A DNA stretch of 13,586 nucleotides, taken from positions 1 through 13,586 of the forward strand of contig CAAGPL010000033.1 in NCBI GenBank assembly GCA_900771805.1. The letters run 5' to 3'. Each line of letters begins with the position of its first letter. The stretch's first letter is position 1. Under the pieces are notes generated by a model, which saw only the letters and a program-made list of their open reading frames with translations, did no database searches and was not told where the DNA came from. Positions 1 to 8,800 of this stretch are shown piece after piece. The position numbers were made by a program, and so were the translations under genes. This DNA comes from Bacilli bacterium (GTDB taxonomy: Bacteria > Bacillota_I > Bacilli_A > RF39 > UBA660).

Positions 1-87
1 ACTATTGATTTTTCTAGTAATCCTAATTTTATGATGAAATTTAGTATTACTGAATATTTAGAATATACACAGCCAGCAGCAAAGTAG
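1..87 (+). CDS. C-terminal 28 residues of an unrecognised protein (partial)
   Basis: Frame 1 is open from the window edge to TAG at 85-87, directly followed by a second in-frame stop (TGA at 88-90). The tail reads TIDFSSNPNFMMK and ends in EYTQPAAK. I do not recognise it. It is not the C terminus of undecaprenyl diphosphate synthase, which often precedes cdsA in Firmicutes. The stop codon lies inside the left arm of a perfect terminator hairpin, which supports this being a real gene end. The terminator and the promoter that follows separate it from cdsA, so its function cannot be inferred from operon membership. Confidence 0.6.
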   Translation, partial: TIDFSSNPNFMMKFSITEYLEYTQPAAK

Positions 88-109
88 TGATAATTCACTA
101 CTTTTTTTT
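81..109 (+). terminator. Intrinsic terminator of the upstream gene
   Basis: A perfect 10-bp stem, AAAGTAGTGA (81-90) pairing with TCACTACTTT (95-104), has a TAAT loop and continues into an unbroken run of eight T (102-109). The stop codon TAG (85-87) and a second stop TGA (88-90) are both inside the left arm. This is a textbook rho-independent terminator. Confidence 0.9.
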
Positions 110-140
110 GTAAACGTATTTAATTTATTAATAAATTTAA

Positions 141-169
141 TTGTTAAAATATATCAAATGTATTATAAT
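141..169 (+). promoter_or_regulatory. Sigma-A-type promoter of the cdsA-rseP-fmt unit
   Basis: The -35 TTGTTA (141-146) and a consensus -10 TATAAT (164-169) are separated by exactly 17 bp, just downstream of the preceding terminator. Transcription should begin near 175-177. That leaves a leader of only about 15 nt before the ATG at 192, almost all of it ribosome binding site. Confidence 0.75.
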
Positions 170-178
170 ATTATTGTT

Positions 179-188
179 AGGATGTGAT
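179..188 (+). promoter_or_regulatory. Ribosome binding site that fixes the cdsA start
   Basis: AGGATGTGAT matches 9 of 10 positions of the complement of the 16S rRNA 3' end (AGGAGGTGAT) and ends 3 nt before the ATG at 192. A TTG at 141 in the same frame would give 17 more residues, but that TTG is part of the -35 hexamer and lies upstream of the expected transcript. Confidence 0.75.
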
Positions 189-191
189 TAT

Positions 192-965
192 ATGAAGAAA
201 AGAGTTATAAGTGCTATAGTAGCTCTTATAATATTTATTCCACTTATTATATTAGGTGGTATATGGTTTAAGATTGCTGCTTGTATTTTAGGGGTATTAG
301 CAATGAAAGAGTTTTTGGAGTTACCTCATAAAAATAAAAGACCTTTATATGTTGATATTATTATATATGCTCTTGTTATATTACTTATTTTTATGGAGGA
401 AAAAAGAGAAGTATATTATTTTTTAACAATGATTATACCTTTACTTGCTGTAATTTATTGTAATGATAATAAAAAGTATAATGCTGATGAAGCTTTTAAA
501 TTAATTGGTATGACATATTTAGTAGGAACTGTTTTTCATGAGTTTTTATTAATTAGAGAAAAAAGTTTGATGCTTTTTATATATTTATTTTTAATAACAA
601 TGTTAACTGATACATATGCTCATTTAGCAGGTACATTAATTGGTAAGCATAAGTTAGCTCCTAAAATATCTCCAAATAAAACATGGGAAGGTTCTATTAT
701 AGGAGGTATATTTGGTACTTTATGTGCAGCAACATTTTACTATATTGCCATATCAAATAGTGTAAATGTATTAGGTTTATTAATAGTAACTTTATTTTTA
801 TCTTGTTTAGGACAGTTAGGAGATTTATTCTTTAGTGCTACTAAAAGAAATCATGATACAAAAGATTTTTCTAATATAATGCCAGGTCATGGAGGGGTGT
901 TAGATAGATTAGATAGTATTATTTTTGTTATTATTGGATATATTTTATTATCAGGAATAATATAG
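192..965 (+). CDS. cdsA: Phosphatidate cytidylyltransferase (CDP-diacylglycerol synthase)
   Basis: This is an integral membrane enzyme of 257 residues that converts phosphatidate and CTP to CDP-diacylglycerol, the branch point for phosphatidylglycerol and cardiolipin synthesis. The protein is a string of hydrophobic segments. The C-terminal family signature is clear at about residues 215-241: SATKRNHDTKD, then PGHGGVLDRLD, including the acidic and His-Gly-Gly residues that bind metal and substrate. Just before it is the conserved GQLGDLFFS stretch. The length is normal for the family (about 260-285). The start at 192 (MKKRVISAI) is chosen from the ribosome binding site and promoter position. 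rseP follows after 10 nt, as in the common Firmicute order cdsA-(dxr)-rseP, but dxr is missing here. Confidence 0.93.
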   Translation: MKKRVISAIVALIIFIPLIILGGIWFKIAACILGVLAMKEFLELPHKNKRPLYVDIIIYALVILLIFMEEKREVYYFLTMIIPLLAVIYCNDNKKYNADEAFKLIGMTYLVGTVFHEFLLIREKSLMLFIYLFLITMLTDTYAHLAGTLIGKHKLAPKISPNKTWEGSIIGGIFGTLCAATFYYIAISNSVNVLGLLIVTLFLSCLGQLGDLFFSATKRNHDTKDFSNIMPGHGGVLDRLDSIIFVIIGYILLSGII

Positions 966-975
966 GAGGAAAAAA

Positions 976-2016
976 ATGACTTTAATATATTTAATTTTAA
1001 TGCTTGGTACAATAGTTTTTATTCATGAGTTAGGACATTTTATTTGGGCTAAAAAATCAGGTGTTTATTGTTATGAATTTTCTTTAGGTTTTGGACCAAA
1101 GCTCTTTTCTTTTAATAGAAAAAATGATGAGACAAAATATTGTTTAAGACTTATACCACTTGGTGGTTATGTTGCTATGGCAGGAGAAGAAATTGATGAT
1201 GATAAAAGTGTTCCTAAAGATAGGAAAATGTATAATAAACTTTGGTATAAAAAACTTGCTATTGTTTTAGCGGGTGTTACAAATAATTTTATTTTAGGTT
1301 TTGTGGTATTATTTTTAATAGCATTAATATATGGTTCTTATAATACGAAGCCTATTATAGGTATTGTAAGTGATGATTCTGCAAGTTATAAAGCAGGTAT
1401 AAGAAAAGGTGATGAAATACTTAGTATAAATGGTGAAAAAACAAAAACATGGGATGATGTTACTTTAAAACTTACTTTAGCTAACAATAATAAAGAACAA
1501 ATTTTTATTGTAAAAAGTGGTTCTAAATCTAAAGAGATTAAAGTAAAACCAGATAAAATTACTGATAAAAAAGGAAATGTTTCTTATTCTTATGGTATAG
1601 CACTTGATAATACAAAATATCATGGGCTTTCAAATGCATTTAGATATGCTACTAGTAAATTTGGATCAATTTTTAATTCTATGATTGTTACTATTAAGGC
1701 TTTATTTACTGGAAAAGTTGGAATAAACTCATTATCTGGACCAGTTGGAATTTATACTATAGTTGGAAGTCAAAGTAAAGCAGGACTTTCTGGATTATTA
1801 TATTTATTAGCATATTTATCTATAAATGTTGGTTTTATTAATTTAATTCCATTTCCAGCATTTGATGGATATCGTGCAGTTATAATTTTAATTGAAAAAA
1901 TAACAGGAAAAAAAGTAAATGCAAAAGTAGATGCAATAGTAAATAGTATAGGTTTATATTTGCTTTTTGCACTTATGATATATGTAACTATAAAAGATGT
2001 ATTAAGACTTTTCTAA
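976..2016 (+). CDS. rseP: Site-2 intramembrane zinc metalloprotease (RseP/RasP family)
   Basis: This 346-residue membrane protease cleaves transmembrane segments, typically of anti-sigma factors, signal-peptide remnants or other small membrane proteins. The zinc-binding HELGH motif is at residues 17-21 in the first membrane helix. A single PDZ domain spans about 124-191, and the third zinc ligand is in NLIPFPAFDG (289-298, Asp297). Usual proteins have DGG at this point; here it is DGY, a small departure outside the metal ligand. The length is at the short end of the family (B. subtilis RasP is about 420). A strong AGGAGG sits just upstream of the ATG, 10 nt after the cdsA stop, so the two are co-transcribed. 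No candidate anti-sigma substrate is visible in the window. Confidence 0.93.
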   Translation: MTLIYLILMLGTIVFIHELGHFIWAKKSGVYCYEFSLGFGPKLFSFNRKNDETKYCLRLIPLGGYVAMAGEEIDDDKSVPKDRKMYNKLWYKKLAIVLAGVTNNFILGFVVLFLIALIYGSYNTKPIIGIVSDDSASYKAGIRKGDEILSINGEKTKTWDDVTLKLTLANNNKEQIFIVKSGSKSKEIKVKPDKITDKKGNVSYSYGIALDNTKYHGLSNAFRYATSKFGSIFNSMIVTIKALFTGKVGINSLSGPVGIYTIVGSQSKAGLSGLLYLLAYLSINVGFINLIPFPAFDGYRAVIILIEKITGKKVNAKVDAIVNSIGLYLLFALMIYVTIKDVLRLF

Positions 2017-2030
2017 GAAAAGTCTTTCTT
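2004..2030 (+). terminator. Hairpin at the rseP stop, weak terminator or attenuator
   Basis: A perfect 10-bp stem, AAGACTTTTC (2004-2013) with GAAAAGTCTT (2017-2026), has a 3-nt loop that is exactly the rseP stop codon TAA (2014-2016). The tail after the stem is only TCTT, so termination should be partial at best. fmt starts 17 nt beyond and shows no convincing promoter of its own, so read-through seems necessary. mRNA 3'-end protection is an alternative role. Confidence 0.55.
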
Positions 2031-2047
2031 GCATAAATGGAGGTATT

Positions 2048-2983
2048 ATGAAAGATTTAAAAGTAATATTTATGGGAACACCTGAATTTTGTGTTCCAAT
2101 ACTTAAGGCTTTAATAGAAAATTGTAATGTAATAGCAGTAGTAACACAACCAGATAAAAAAGTTGGAAGACATCAAGAAATTAGTTATTCTCCAATAAAA
2201 AAGGTTGCTATAGAAAATAATATAAAAGTTTTTCAACCTATTAAAATTAAAGAAGAATATGAAGATATAAATTTATTAAATCCAGATATTATAATAACTT
2301 GTGCATATGGTCAAATAATTCCAGAGCAAATTTTAGATAAACCTAAGTTTGGATGTATAAATGTTCATGCATCTCTTCTTCCTAAATTAAGAGGTGGTGC
2401 ACCTATTCATAAGGCAATAATGTATGGTTATTTAAAAACAGGTATAACTATTATGTATATGGATAAAGGGATGGATACAGGTGATATGATATCAAAAGTT
2501 GAAGTTGATATTGATAAAAATGATACAGCTGAAACTTTACACGATAAATTAATGAAAGAGTCAGTACCACTACTTATTGAAACTTTACCTAGTATAATTT
2601 CTGGTACTAACAAAAGAGAAAAGCAACAAGAAGATAAAGTAACATATGCTTATAATATTTCAAGACAAGAAGAGCATACAGACTTTAATAAGTCATCACT
2701 TGAGGTATATAATCAGATAAGATCTCTTAATTCATGGCCGGGAGCTTATGCTATTTTAGATGATAAAAATATTAAATTATGGTTTTGTAAAATCACTAAT
2801 AATAATTTTAATTTAAAACCAGGAACAATAGTTAATGTTGATAAGGATGGAATAGAAGTTGTAACAAAAGATAGTAGTGTTTTAATAACTGAATTACAAC
2901 TTCCAGGAAAAAAGAAAGTAAATATTAAAGATTTTATAAATGGAATAAGAAAAGAAGATTATATAGGAAAAATATTCAAGTAG
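2048..2983 (+). CDS. fmt: Methionyl-tRNA formyltransferase
   Basis: This 311-residue cytoplasmic enzyme transfers a formyl group from 10-formyl-tetrahydrofolate to Met-tRNA(fMet) for translation initiation. The N terminus LKVIFMGTPEF is the family hallmark. The catalytic triad is present: Asn105 and His107 in INVHASLLPKLRGGAPI, and Asp143 in MDKGMDTGD, matching E. coli Asn108, His110 and Asp146. A C-terminal OB-fold tRNA-binding domain follows from about residue 210, with the conserved SWPGAYA stretch. The length is typical (about 310-315). GGAGGTATT precedes the ATG. It is likely the last gene of the cdsA unit. The downstream glyA and folD supply its folate substrate. Confidence 0.96.
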   Translation: MKDLKVIFMGTPEFCVPILKALIENCNVIAVVTQPDKKVGRHQEISYSPIKKVAIENNIKVFQPIKIKEEYEDINLLNPDIIITCAYGQIIPEQILDKPKFGCINVHASLLPKLRGGAPIHKAIMYGYLKTGITIMYMDKGMDTGDMISKVEVDIDKNDTAETLHDKLMKESVPLLIETLPSIISGTNKREKQQEDKVTYAYNISRQEEHTDFNKSSLEVYNQIRSLNSWPGAYAILDDKNIKLWFCKITNNNFNLKPGTIVNVDKDGIEVVTKDSSVLITELQLPGKKKVNIKDFINGIRKEDYIGKIFK

Positions 2984-3003
2984 TTTAATTAACTACTTTT
3001 TTT
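2978..3003 (+). terminator. Intrinsic terminator after fmt
   Basis: AAGTAGTT (2978-2985) pairs perfectly with AACTACTT (2991-2998) around a TAATT loop and runs into seven T (2997-3003). The fmt stop TAG (2981-2983) is in the left arm. The arms share AAGTAG/CTACTT with the terminator at 81-109, including use of a final AAG codon plus TAG stop as stem sequence. Confidence 0.85.
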
Positions 3004-3004
3004 A

Positions 3005-3013
3005 TGTTATAAT
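3005..3013 (+). promoter_or_regulatory. Extended -10 promoter of the addBA-glyA-folD-smr unit
   Basis: TGTTATAAT is an extended -10 (TGn plus consensus TATAAT at 3008-3013), starting two bases after the fmt terminator T-run. At the expected -35 distance is TTAATT (2985-2990), a poor hexamer inside the terminator hairpin, so recognition would rest on the extended -10. The predicted start near 3020 leaves a leader of about 15 nt containing AGAAGGTG (3021-3028). Confidence 0.65.
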
Positions 3014-3034
3014 TATTAAAAGAAGGTGTTTTAA

Positions 3035-5857
3035 ATGATAAAGATATTTCAAAATGATAGTATTTTAAATAATGAAATAAAAGATAATTCTATTATTATT
3101 ACAACAAAAAATAAAGTTTATAAATATAAATTTTATTTTTCAAATTCTTCTATTAAAATAACTTCTTTAGATATGTATTTAAGTGAATTATTAAAAAAAT
3201 ATTTTAATAAAAGGTTAGTAAATTTTAATGAAAGTTTAATTTTAATGTACGAAGCTTATAGAAAAGTAGAAGATAAGCTTTCTTTTTATAAAAATCAAGA
3301 TGTCTCTTTTGCAAAGAATTTATGTTTAACTTATGAATTTTATTTTGAAAATAATTGTATAAAAAGTAATAAGACTAAAGATTTAGATATTATATATGAA
3401 AAATATAATGAACTTTTAGATAATCATGGTTTAGTTAGTTTACCTAATTTATTTAATTATTCTTATATTGATAAAATATCTTATGATAATATTTATTTTG
3501 AAGATATTGTAAGTTTTAATTGTTTTGAAATTAATTTTATAAATAATATAAAGTCTTATAAAAATATTTATATATTTGCAAATACAATTAATAATACATC
3601 TTTAGTTGATGACTTAAATAGTATTAAAAAAACATTATATACTCCTATAAATAATAAAGATATTAATAATTTATTTAATATATCAAATGAAAAAATATTT
3701 AAAAATGCTAAATTAGTATCTTGTAATGACTTATATGAGGAAGTTAAATTTTTACATGAGGATATTATAAAAAATATTAATAATGGTTTAAAATTTAAAG
3801 ATATATTGATAGTTTCAAATGACATTGATAGATATAAAAATTATTTCGATATAGTTTTTTCTATTCCTTTTTCAAAAACTATAAGTGAAGGTGTTTTAAC
3901 AAGCAAATTTATAAAGATATTAAAAGATATTTTAGATGGAGATTTTTCTTGTCAAAAATTTCTTAAATTAATAAAATTAAAATTATTTGATATTGATTTA
4001 AAGGTTATAGATTTATTTGATAATTATATTTATATTAATGATTTATTTGATAAACCATTTTATGAACCTTTTACAATTTATAGTAATATAAAAGAAAAAG
4101 AAAATTTACCCTTATTTAATGATATAAGAGTTTCTATTATAAATCCTATTAGATGTTTATTAGAAAATGTTATTAATACTTATGATACAAATGAGGTTTT
4201 AAAATATTTATTTATTTATATGGATGAAGAGAGTATAACTGATAAATTATCTAATTATGATTATGAGGGATATAATAATTTTATAGATTGCTTAGAAACT
4301 TTAAATGATATTACACTAAATTTAAATATAACTTTAATACTAGAGTATTTAAGTATAATTTTAAATAGTAGTTTAAAAGAAAATTACATGCAAGATGAAA
4401 TTAGAATAATCAATTTAGATAATTATGATTATAGTTTATATAAAAAAGTTTATTTTATTGGGGTAACAGAAAAAGATATACCAGTTAAATATAGTTATAA
4501 AACTTTGATTAATGGTAGTGATTTAAGTCATGAGGATATATATAAGTTAATAAAAAAACATAATGATAAGTATCAAAATATAATTTCAAATCTTTTAATT
4601 AATAAAGATATAACAATAACTTATCATAAAATAAATGATTCTAAAAATAAATTAAATAAGAGTACGATTTTATCTTGCTTTTATAATGATGAAAAGCATT
4701 ATAAATATTCTTTAAATAATGATAGTATTTTAAATCAAGAAAGAAAATTAGATGATTCTTTAGCTTTAGATTTATATGGACTTAATTTAAATTTAAGTCC
4801 AAGTAGTATAGAAACATATTCAAAATGTCATTATTCTTACTTTTTAAAATATGGACTTAATTTAAATATTAAAGAAAAAAATGTTTTTGATAATAGGAAA
4901 AAAGGAACCTTTGTTCATTATATATTAGAAAATACTCTTAAGAACAATGTTACTTTTGAAACTATAGATGAAATGGTAGATAAATATACAAAATTATATT
5001 TAGAAGATATTAATTATAATTTAAATAATGTAACTTTATATTTAATTAATAATATAAAGGAAAAAACTAAAAAACTTTTATATATTATTTTAGAAGAACT
5101 TAAAAATACTAAGTTTAAACCAGAAAAAACTGAGTTAAAAATAAAAGATATGAATTTTAATATAAAACTTAATAAGGGTGTTTTATCTTTAACAGGAACG
5201 GTTGATAGATTAGATTCTTATGTTTCTTGTGATACTTATTATTATAGAATAATTGACTATAAAACAGGGAAAAAAACTTTTAAACTAAGTGATGTTTTAC
5301 TTGGTCTTAATATGCAAATGATAGTTTATCTACTTGCAATTAAAAATTTTGATAAGGGTTATAAAGAGAATAAACCAACAGGATTTTTATATTATCCTGC
5401 ATTAATTACTTATAAAAAAGAAAGTATTAATTTATCAAAAGAAGAAGTTTTAGAAAAACTAAAAAAACAGATGAGATTAAATGGAATTATAAGCTCATCA
5501 TCACTTTGTTTTTATAATGATAATATAAATGATTATATTGATGTTAAAACAAGAAATGATATAAGTTCTGATAAAGTATTACATGATAATGATTTAAATA
5601 TTATTTTTAATAAAGTAATAGAAGTTTTAAAAGATGAGGGCAATAAAATACTATCAGGTGATATTAGTATTAATCCAATTATAGATGGTAATAATGATTC
5701 TTGCTTGTTTTGTAAATTTAATAGTGTTTGTGGCTTTAATAAATTAAAAGATAAAACAAGAAAGTATAAAAGTATGTCTAATTCTTTAACATTAAAGTTA
5801 ATTAAGGAAGAAGGTGATATATATGGCATGGACACCGGATCAACAAAGAGCAATTAA
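3035..5857 (+). CDS. addB: AddB/RexB subunit of the helicase-nuclease for double-strand break repair, lacking a P-loop
   Basis: This is a 940-residue partner of AddA (next gene) in the AddAB complex that resects double-strand DNA ends for RecA loading. The C-terminal nuclease domain is clear: GTVDRLD (Asp724), IIDYKTGKK (Asp741, Lys743) and QMIVY (Gln761, Tyr765) form a PD-(D/E)XK site. Four cysteines in the AddB iron-sulfur pattern surround it: Cys598, then Cys890-x2-Cys893-x5-Cys899. The N-terminal helicase-like part lacks a Walker A motif; the first glycine is residue 132. This resembles the RexB type, and the protein is shorter than B. subtilis AddB (about 1166). AAGGTG precedes the ATG. 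The 3' end overlaps addA by 35 bp. The protein is very rich in Asn, Ile and Lys, reflecting base composition. Confidence 0.88.
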   Translation: MIKIFQNDSILNNEIKDNSIIITTKNKVYKYKFYFSNSSIKITSLDMYLSELLKKYFNKRLVNFNESLILMYEAYRKVEDKLSFYKNQDVSFAKNLCLTYEFYFENNCIKSNKTKDLDIIYEKYNELLDNHGLVSLPNLFNYSYIDKISYDNIYFEDIVSFNCFEINFINNIKSYKNIYIFANTINNTSLVDDLNSIKKTLYTPINNKDINNLFNISNEKIFKNAKLVSCNDLYEEVKFLHEDIIKNINNGLKFKDILIVSNDIDRYKNYFDIVFSIPFSKTISEGVLTSKFIKILKDILDGDFSCQKFLKLIKLKLFDIDLKVIDLFDNYIYINDLFDKPFYEPFTIYSNIKEKENLPLFNDIRVSIINPIRCLLENVINTYDTNEVLKYLFIYMDEESITDKLSNYDYEGYNNFIDCLETLNDITLNLNITLILEYLSIILNSSLKENYMQDEIRIINLDNYDYSLYKKVYFIGVTEKDIPVKYSYKTLINGSDLSHEDIYKLIKKHNDKYQNIISNLLINKDITITYHKINDSKNKLNKSTILSCFYNDEKHYKYSLNNDSILNQERKLDDSLALDLYGLNLNLSPSSIETYSKCHYSYFLKYGLNLNIKEKNVFDNRKKGTFVHYILENTLKNNVTFETIDEMVDKYTKLYLEDINYNLNNVTLYLINNIKEKTKKLLYIILEELKNTKFKPEKTELKIKDMNFNIKLNKGVLSLTGTVDRLDSYVSCDTYYYRIIDYKTGKKTFKLSDVLLGLNMQMIVYLLAIKNFDKGYKENKPTGFLYYPALITYKKESINLSKEEVLEKLKKQMRLNGIISSSSLCFYNDNINDYIDVKTRNDISSDKVLHDNDLNIIFNKVIEVLKDEGNKILSGDISINPIIDGNNDSCLFCKFNSVCGFNKLKDKTRKYKSMSNSLTLKLIKEEGDIYGMDTGSTKSN
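5811..5818 (+). promoter_or_regulatory. Ribosome binding site that fixes the addA start inside addB
   Basis: AAGGTGAT lies 4 nt before the ATG at 5823. The same frame has a GTG at 5814 that would add three residues, but that GTG is part of this site, so 5823 (MAWTPDQQ) is the start. The site is within addB coding sequence, so addA translation is probably coupled to addB. Confidence 0.8.
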
Positions 5858-8800
5858 TACAAGAGGTGGTAAAATTTTAGTAAGTGCTGCAGCAGGTTCT
5901 GGAAAAACTGCAGTTTTATCACAAAGGGTTTTAAATTATATACTAAGTGGTAAAGATGTTGATAAATTACTTATTGTAACATTTACTGATGCAGCTAGTG
6001 TTGAAATGAAAACAAGGATTAAAAAGAACATACAAGAAGAAGTATTAAAAAATCCTAGTGAACATTTAAAAAGACAGTTAATATTAATAGATAATACGAA
6101 AATAACTACAATGGATGCTTTTTATAATGAAATGGTTAAACAAAATTTTGAAAAATTAGGTATAAAAAAAGACTTTAGTATATTATCTTCTTTTGAAGAA
6201 GAGTTAATAAAAAAGAAAGTTATTAATAACTTATATGAAGAAAGTCTTAATGATAATGAATTTTTATCACTACTTAGTTTTTTTAATATAACAGATGAAA
6301 CTTTAATAAAAGATATTATATATAAATTAGATAATTTCTTTAAAAGTATACCTTTTTATGAAAAATTTATGGATGAGTTTATAGATAAGTATAGTACTAA
6401 TTATTATAAGGAACTTTTATTAAATATAATAAAAAAAGACTTTGAATCTTATGAAAAATTATATGATGAAGTAAAAGAAGAATTATATTCATCATCTAGT
6501 GATTTTGATAAATTAAATATTAATTTAAATGAAGAAAAAGAATTTATAAGAAGAATGCTTGAAATATCTTCATTTGATGATTTATCAGTTGTCTTAAGAA
6601 CGACTAGTTTTAATAAATTACCTGTTATAAGAGGTCATAAAGATGACTATGTTTATGAAAAATATAAAAAGCTTAGGTCTAATTTAAAAGATATTTATCA
6701 AAAAAAGCTAGAAGATTTAAAAAATATTAATGAATCTATTTTTAATAATGAACTTTTAATTCAAAAGAAAATATTAATAAATTTATTTAATAATGTAAAA
6801 AAGTTTAGGAAAATGCTTTTAGAAGAAAAAATAAAAGTGAATAAATTTTCTTTTAGTGATATTCCGTTATTTGTTATAGATCTTCTTATAAAAGATAATA
6901 AAAAAACTCCTTTAGCTAATAAAATCTCTAGTTTATATGATGAAATATTAATTGATGAATATCAAGATACTAATATGTTACAAAGTATTATTTTTAATGC
7001 TATATCAAATAATGAAGAAAATTTATTTGTAGTAGGGGATATAAAACAAAGTATATATAGATTTAGAAGTGCTTGCCCAGATATATTTAATGAGGATAAA
7101 GAAAAATCTAATTTAAATAGTTTTCCAATGCTTATTAATTTGTCATTAAATTTTAGAAGTAGATTATCAGTTTTATCATTTTCTAATTTTATTTTTGAAA
7201 ATATAATGAGCAAATATTTAGGAGAAGTAACTTATGATGATAAGGAAATGCTTTATAATGGTTTTCCTTATGATATAAAAGAAGATACTATAACTGAAAT
7301 TAATATTATAGATAATATTACTAAAGAAGATAATGAAGATGATTTAACAAAAATAGATAAAGAAGCTATATTTGTTGCAAATAAGATAAAAGAATTAATA
7401 GATAGTAAATATAAAGTTCTTGATAAAAAAACTGGAAAATATAGAAATATAATGCCAGGTGATATAGCTATTTTAATTAGAAATCTAACACATAGTGATA
7501 AATATGTATCTGCACTTTTGAATAGAAATATTGGTGTTTTTTGTGATAAAAATTTAAATTTTTTTGATAATTATGATGTTATGCTTATTATTTCTTTATT
7601 GAAGGTTATAGATAATTATTTAGATGATATATCATTAATTTCAGTTTTAACTTCTAATTTATTTAATGTAAGTGATTCTGAAATTGCAAAATTAAGATTA
7701 AAGGAAAAAAAATGTTATTTATATGAATCAATTATTAATAGTGATAATTTAGAACTTAAAAAAATAATAGATATTTTAGATGATATTAAAAATTATTCTA
7801 CTAAAAATAATTTAGTTAATAGTATTGTTTATATGTATAAAAAATTAGATATAATTAAAAAAATAGGAACTAATAAAAATAAGATAAAGAATTTAAATCT
7901 TATGATTAAAAATGCAAAAGATTTTAGTGATAAAAAAGAATGTATGCTTCATGAATTTGTAAGATATATTGATGATTTAATTTATGATAAATCATCTTTT
8001 GAAGGGCAAAGTCCTATATCTGATGGAAGTAATGTACTTATAACTACTATTCATAAATCAAAGGGACTTGAATATCCAGTTGTAATTTTACCTTCTTTTT
8101 CAAGTAAATTTAATACTAATGATTTAACTGATTCTATACTTATGGATAAAACTTATGGTGTATCTTTTGATTTGTTTGATAAAGATAGAAATTGCTTTTA
8201 TACTCCTTTATCTAAAATGGCTATAAAAGAGAAAATAAAAATATTAAATTTATCTGAAGAGTTAAGAGTTTTATATGTTGCAATGACAAGGGCAAAAGAA
8301 AAAATAATTATAACAGGATATGTTAATAATTTAGAAAATAAATTATCTAAAATATCTTATTTAATAGGTAACAAAAGAGTAATTGATACTATGTATTTAA
8401 CTTCTTGTAATAGTTATTTAGATTTTGTGTTAGCGTGCTTAATAAAACATAAAGATGGAAAAATATTAAGAGATTATGCTTCTTTAGATGTTAAAACACA
8501 TAATTATGATTGTAATTTTAAAGTAAATATAATAAATTCTAATTTAATTAAAGATGAAAAATTAGTTATAAAAGAAGAAGAAAAAAATATTTTAGAGGAA
8601 GAAAAAATAAATTATGATGACTCTTTAGTAAATGTTCCTTTAATGCTTAGTGTTTCTTCTATAAAAAATGAAAAGGTTAAATATACAAGAAAGCCTTATT
8701 TTATAAACAATTCTTATAAAAAAACTAATATAGGTACTTTATATCATAAAATATTAGAAGTTTTACCTATAAAAAGATATACTTATGAAAGTTTGAAAGA

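Noticed and set aside
141..191. TTG start giving a 17-residue longer CdsA
   Set aside because: The TTG is the first half of the -35 hexamer and lies upstream of the predicted transcript; the ATG at 192 has a near-perfect ribosome binding site.
2428..2613. Antisense open frame within fmt
   Set aside because: It shadows a well-conserved gene, has no ribosome binding site or recognisable domain. The same applies to the antisense frames at 3568-3825, 5533-5853 and 6962-7213.
5814..5822. GTG start for addA
   Set aside because: The GTG is within the Shine-Dalgarno AAGGTGAT of the ATG at 5823.
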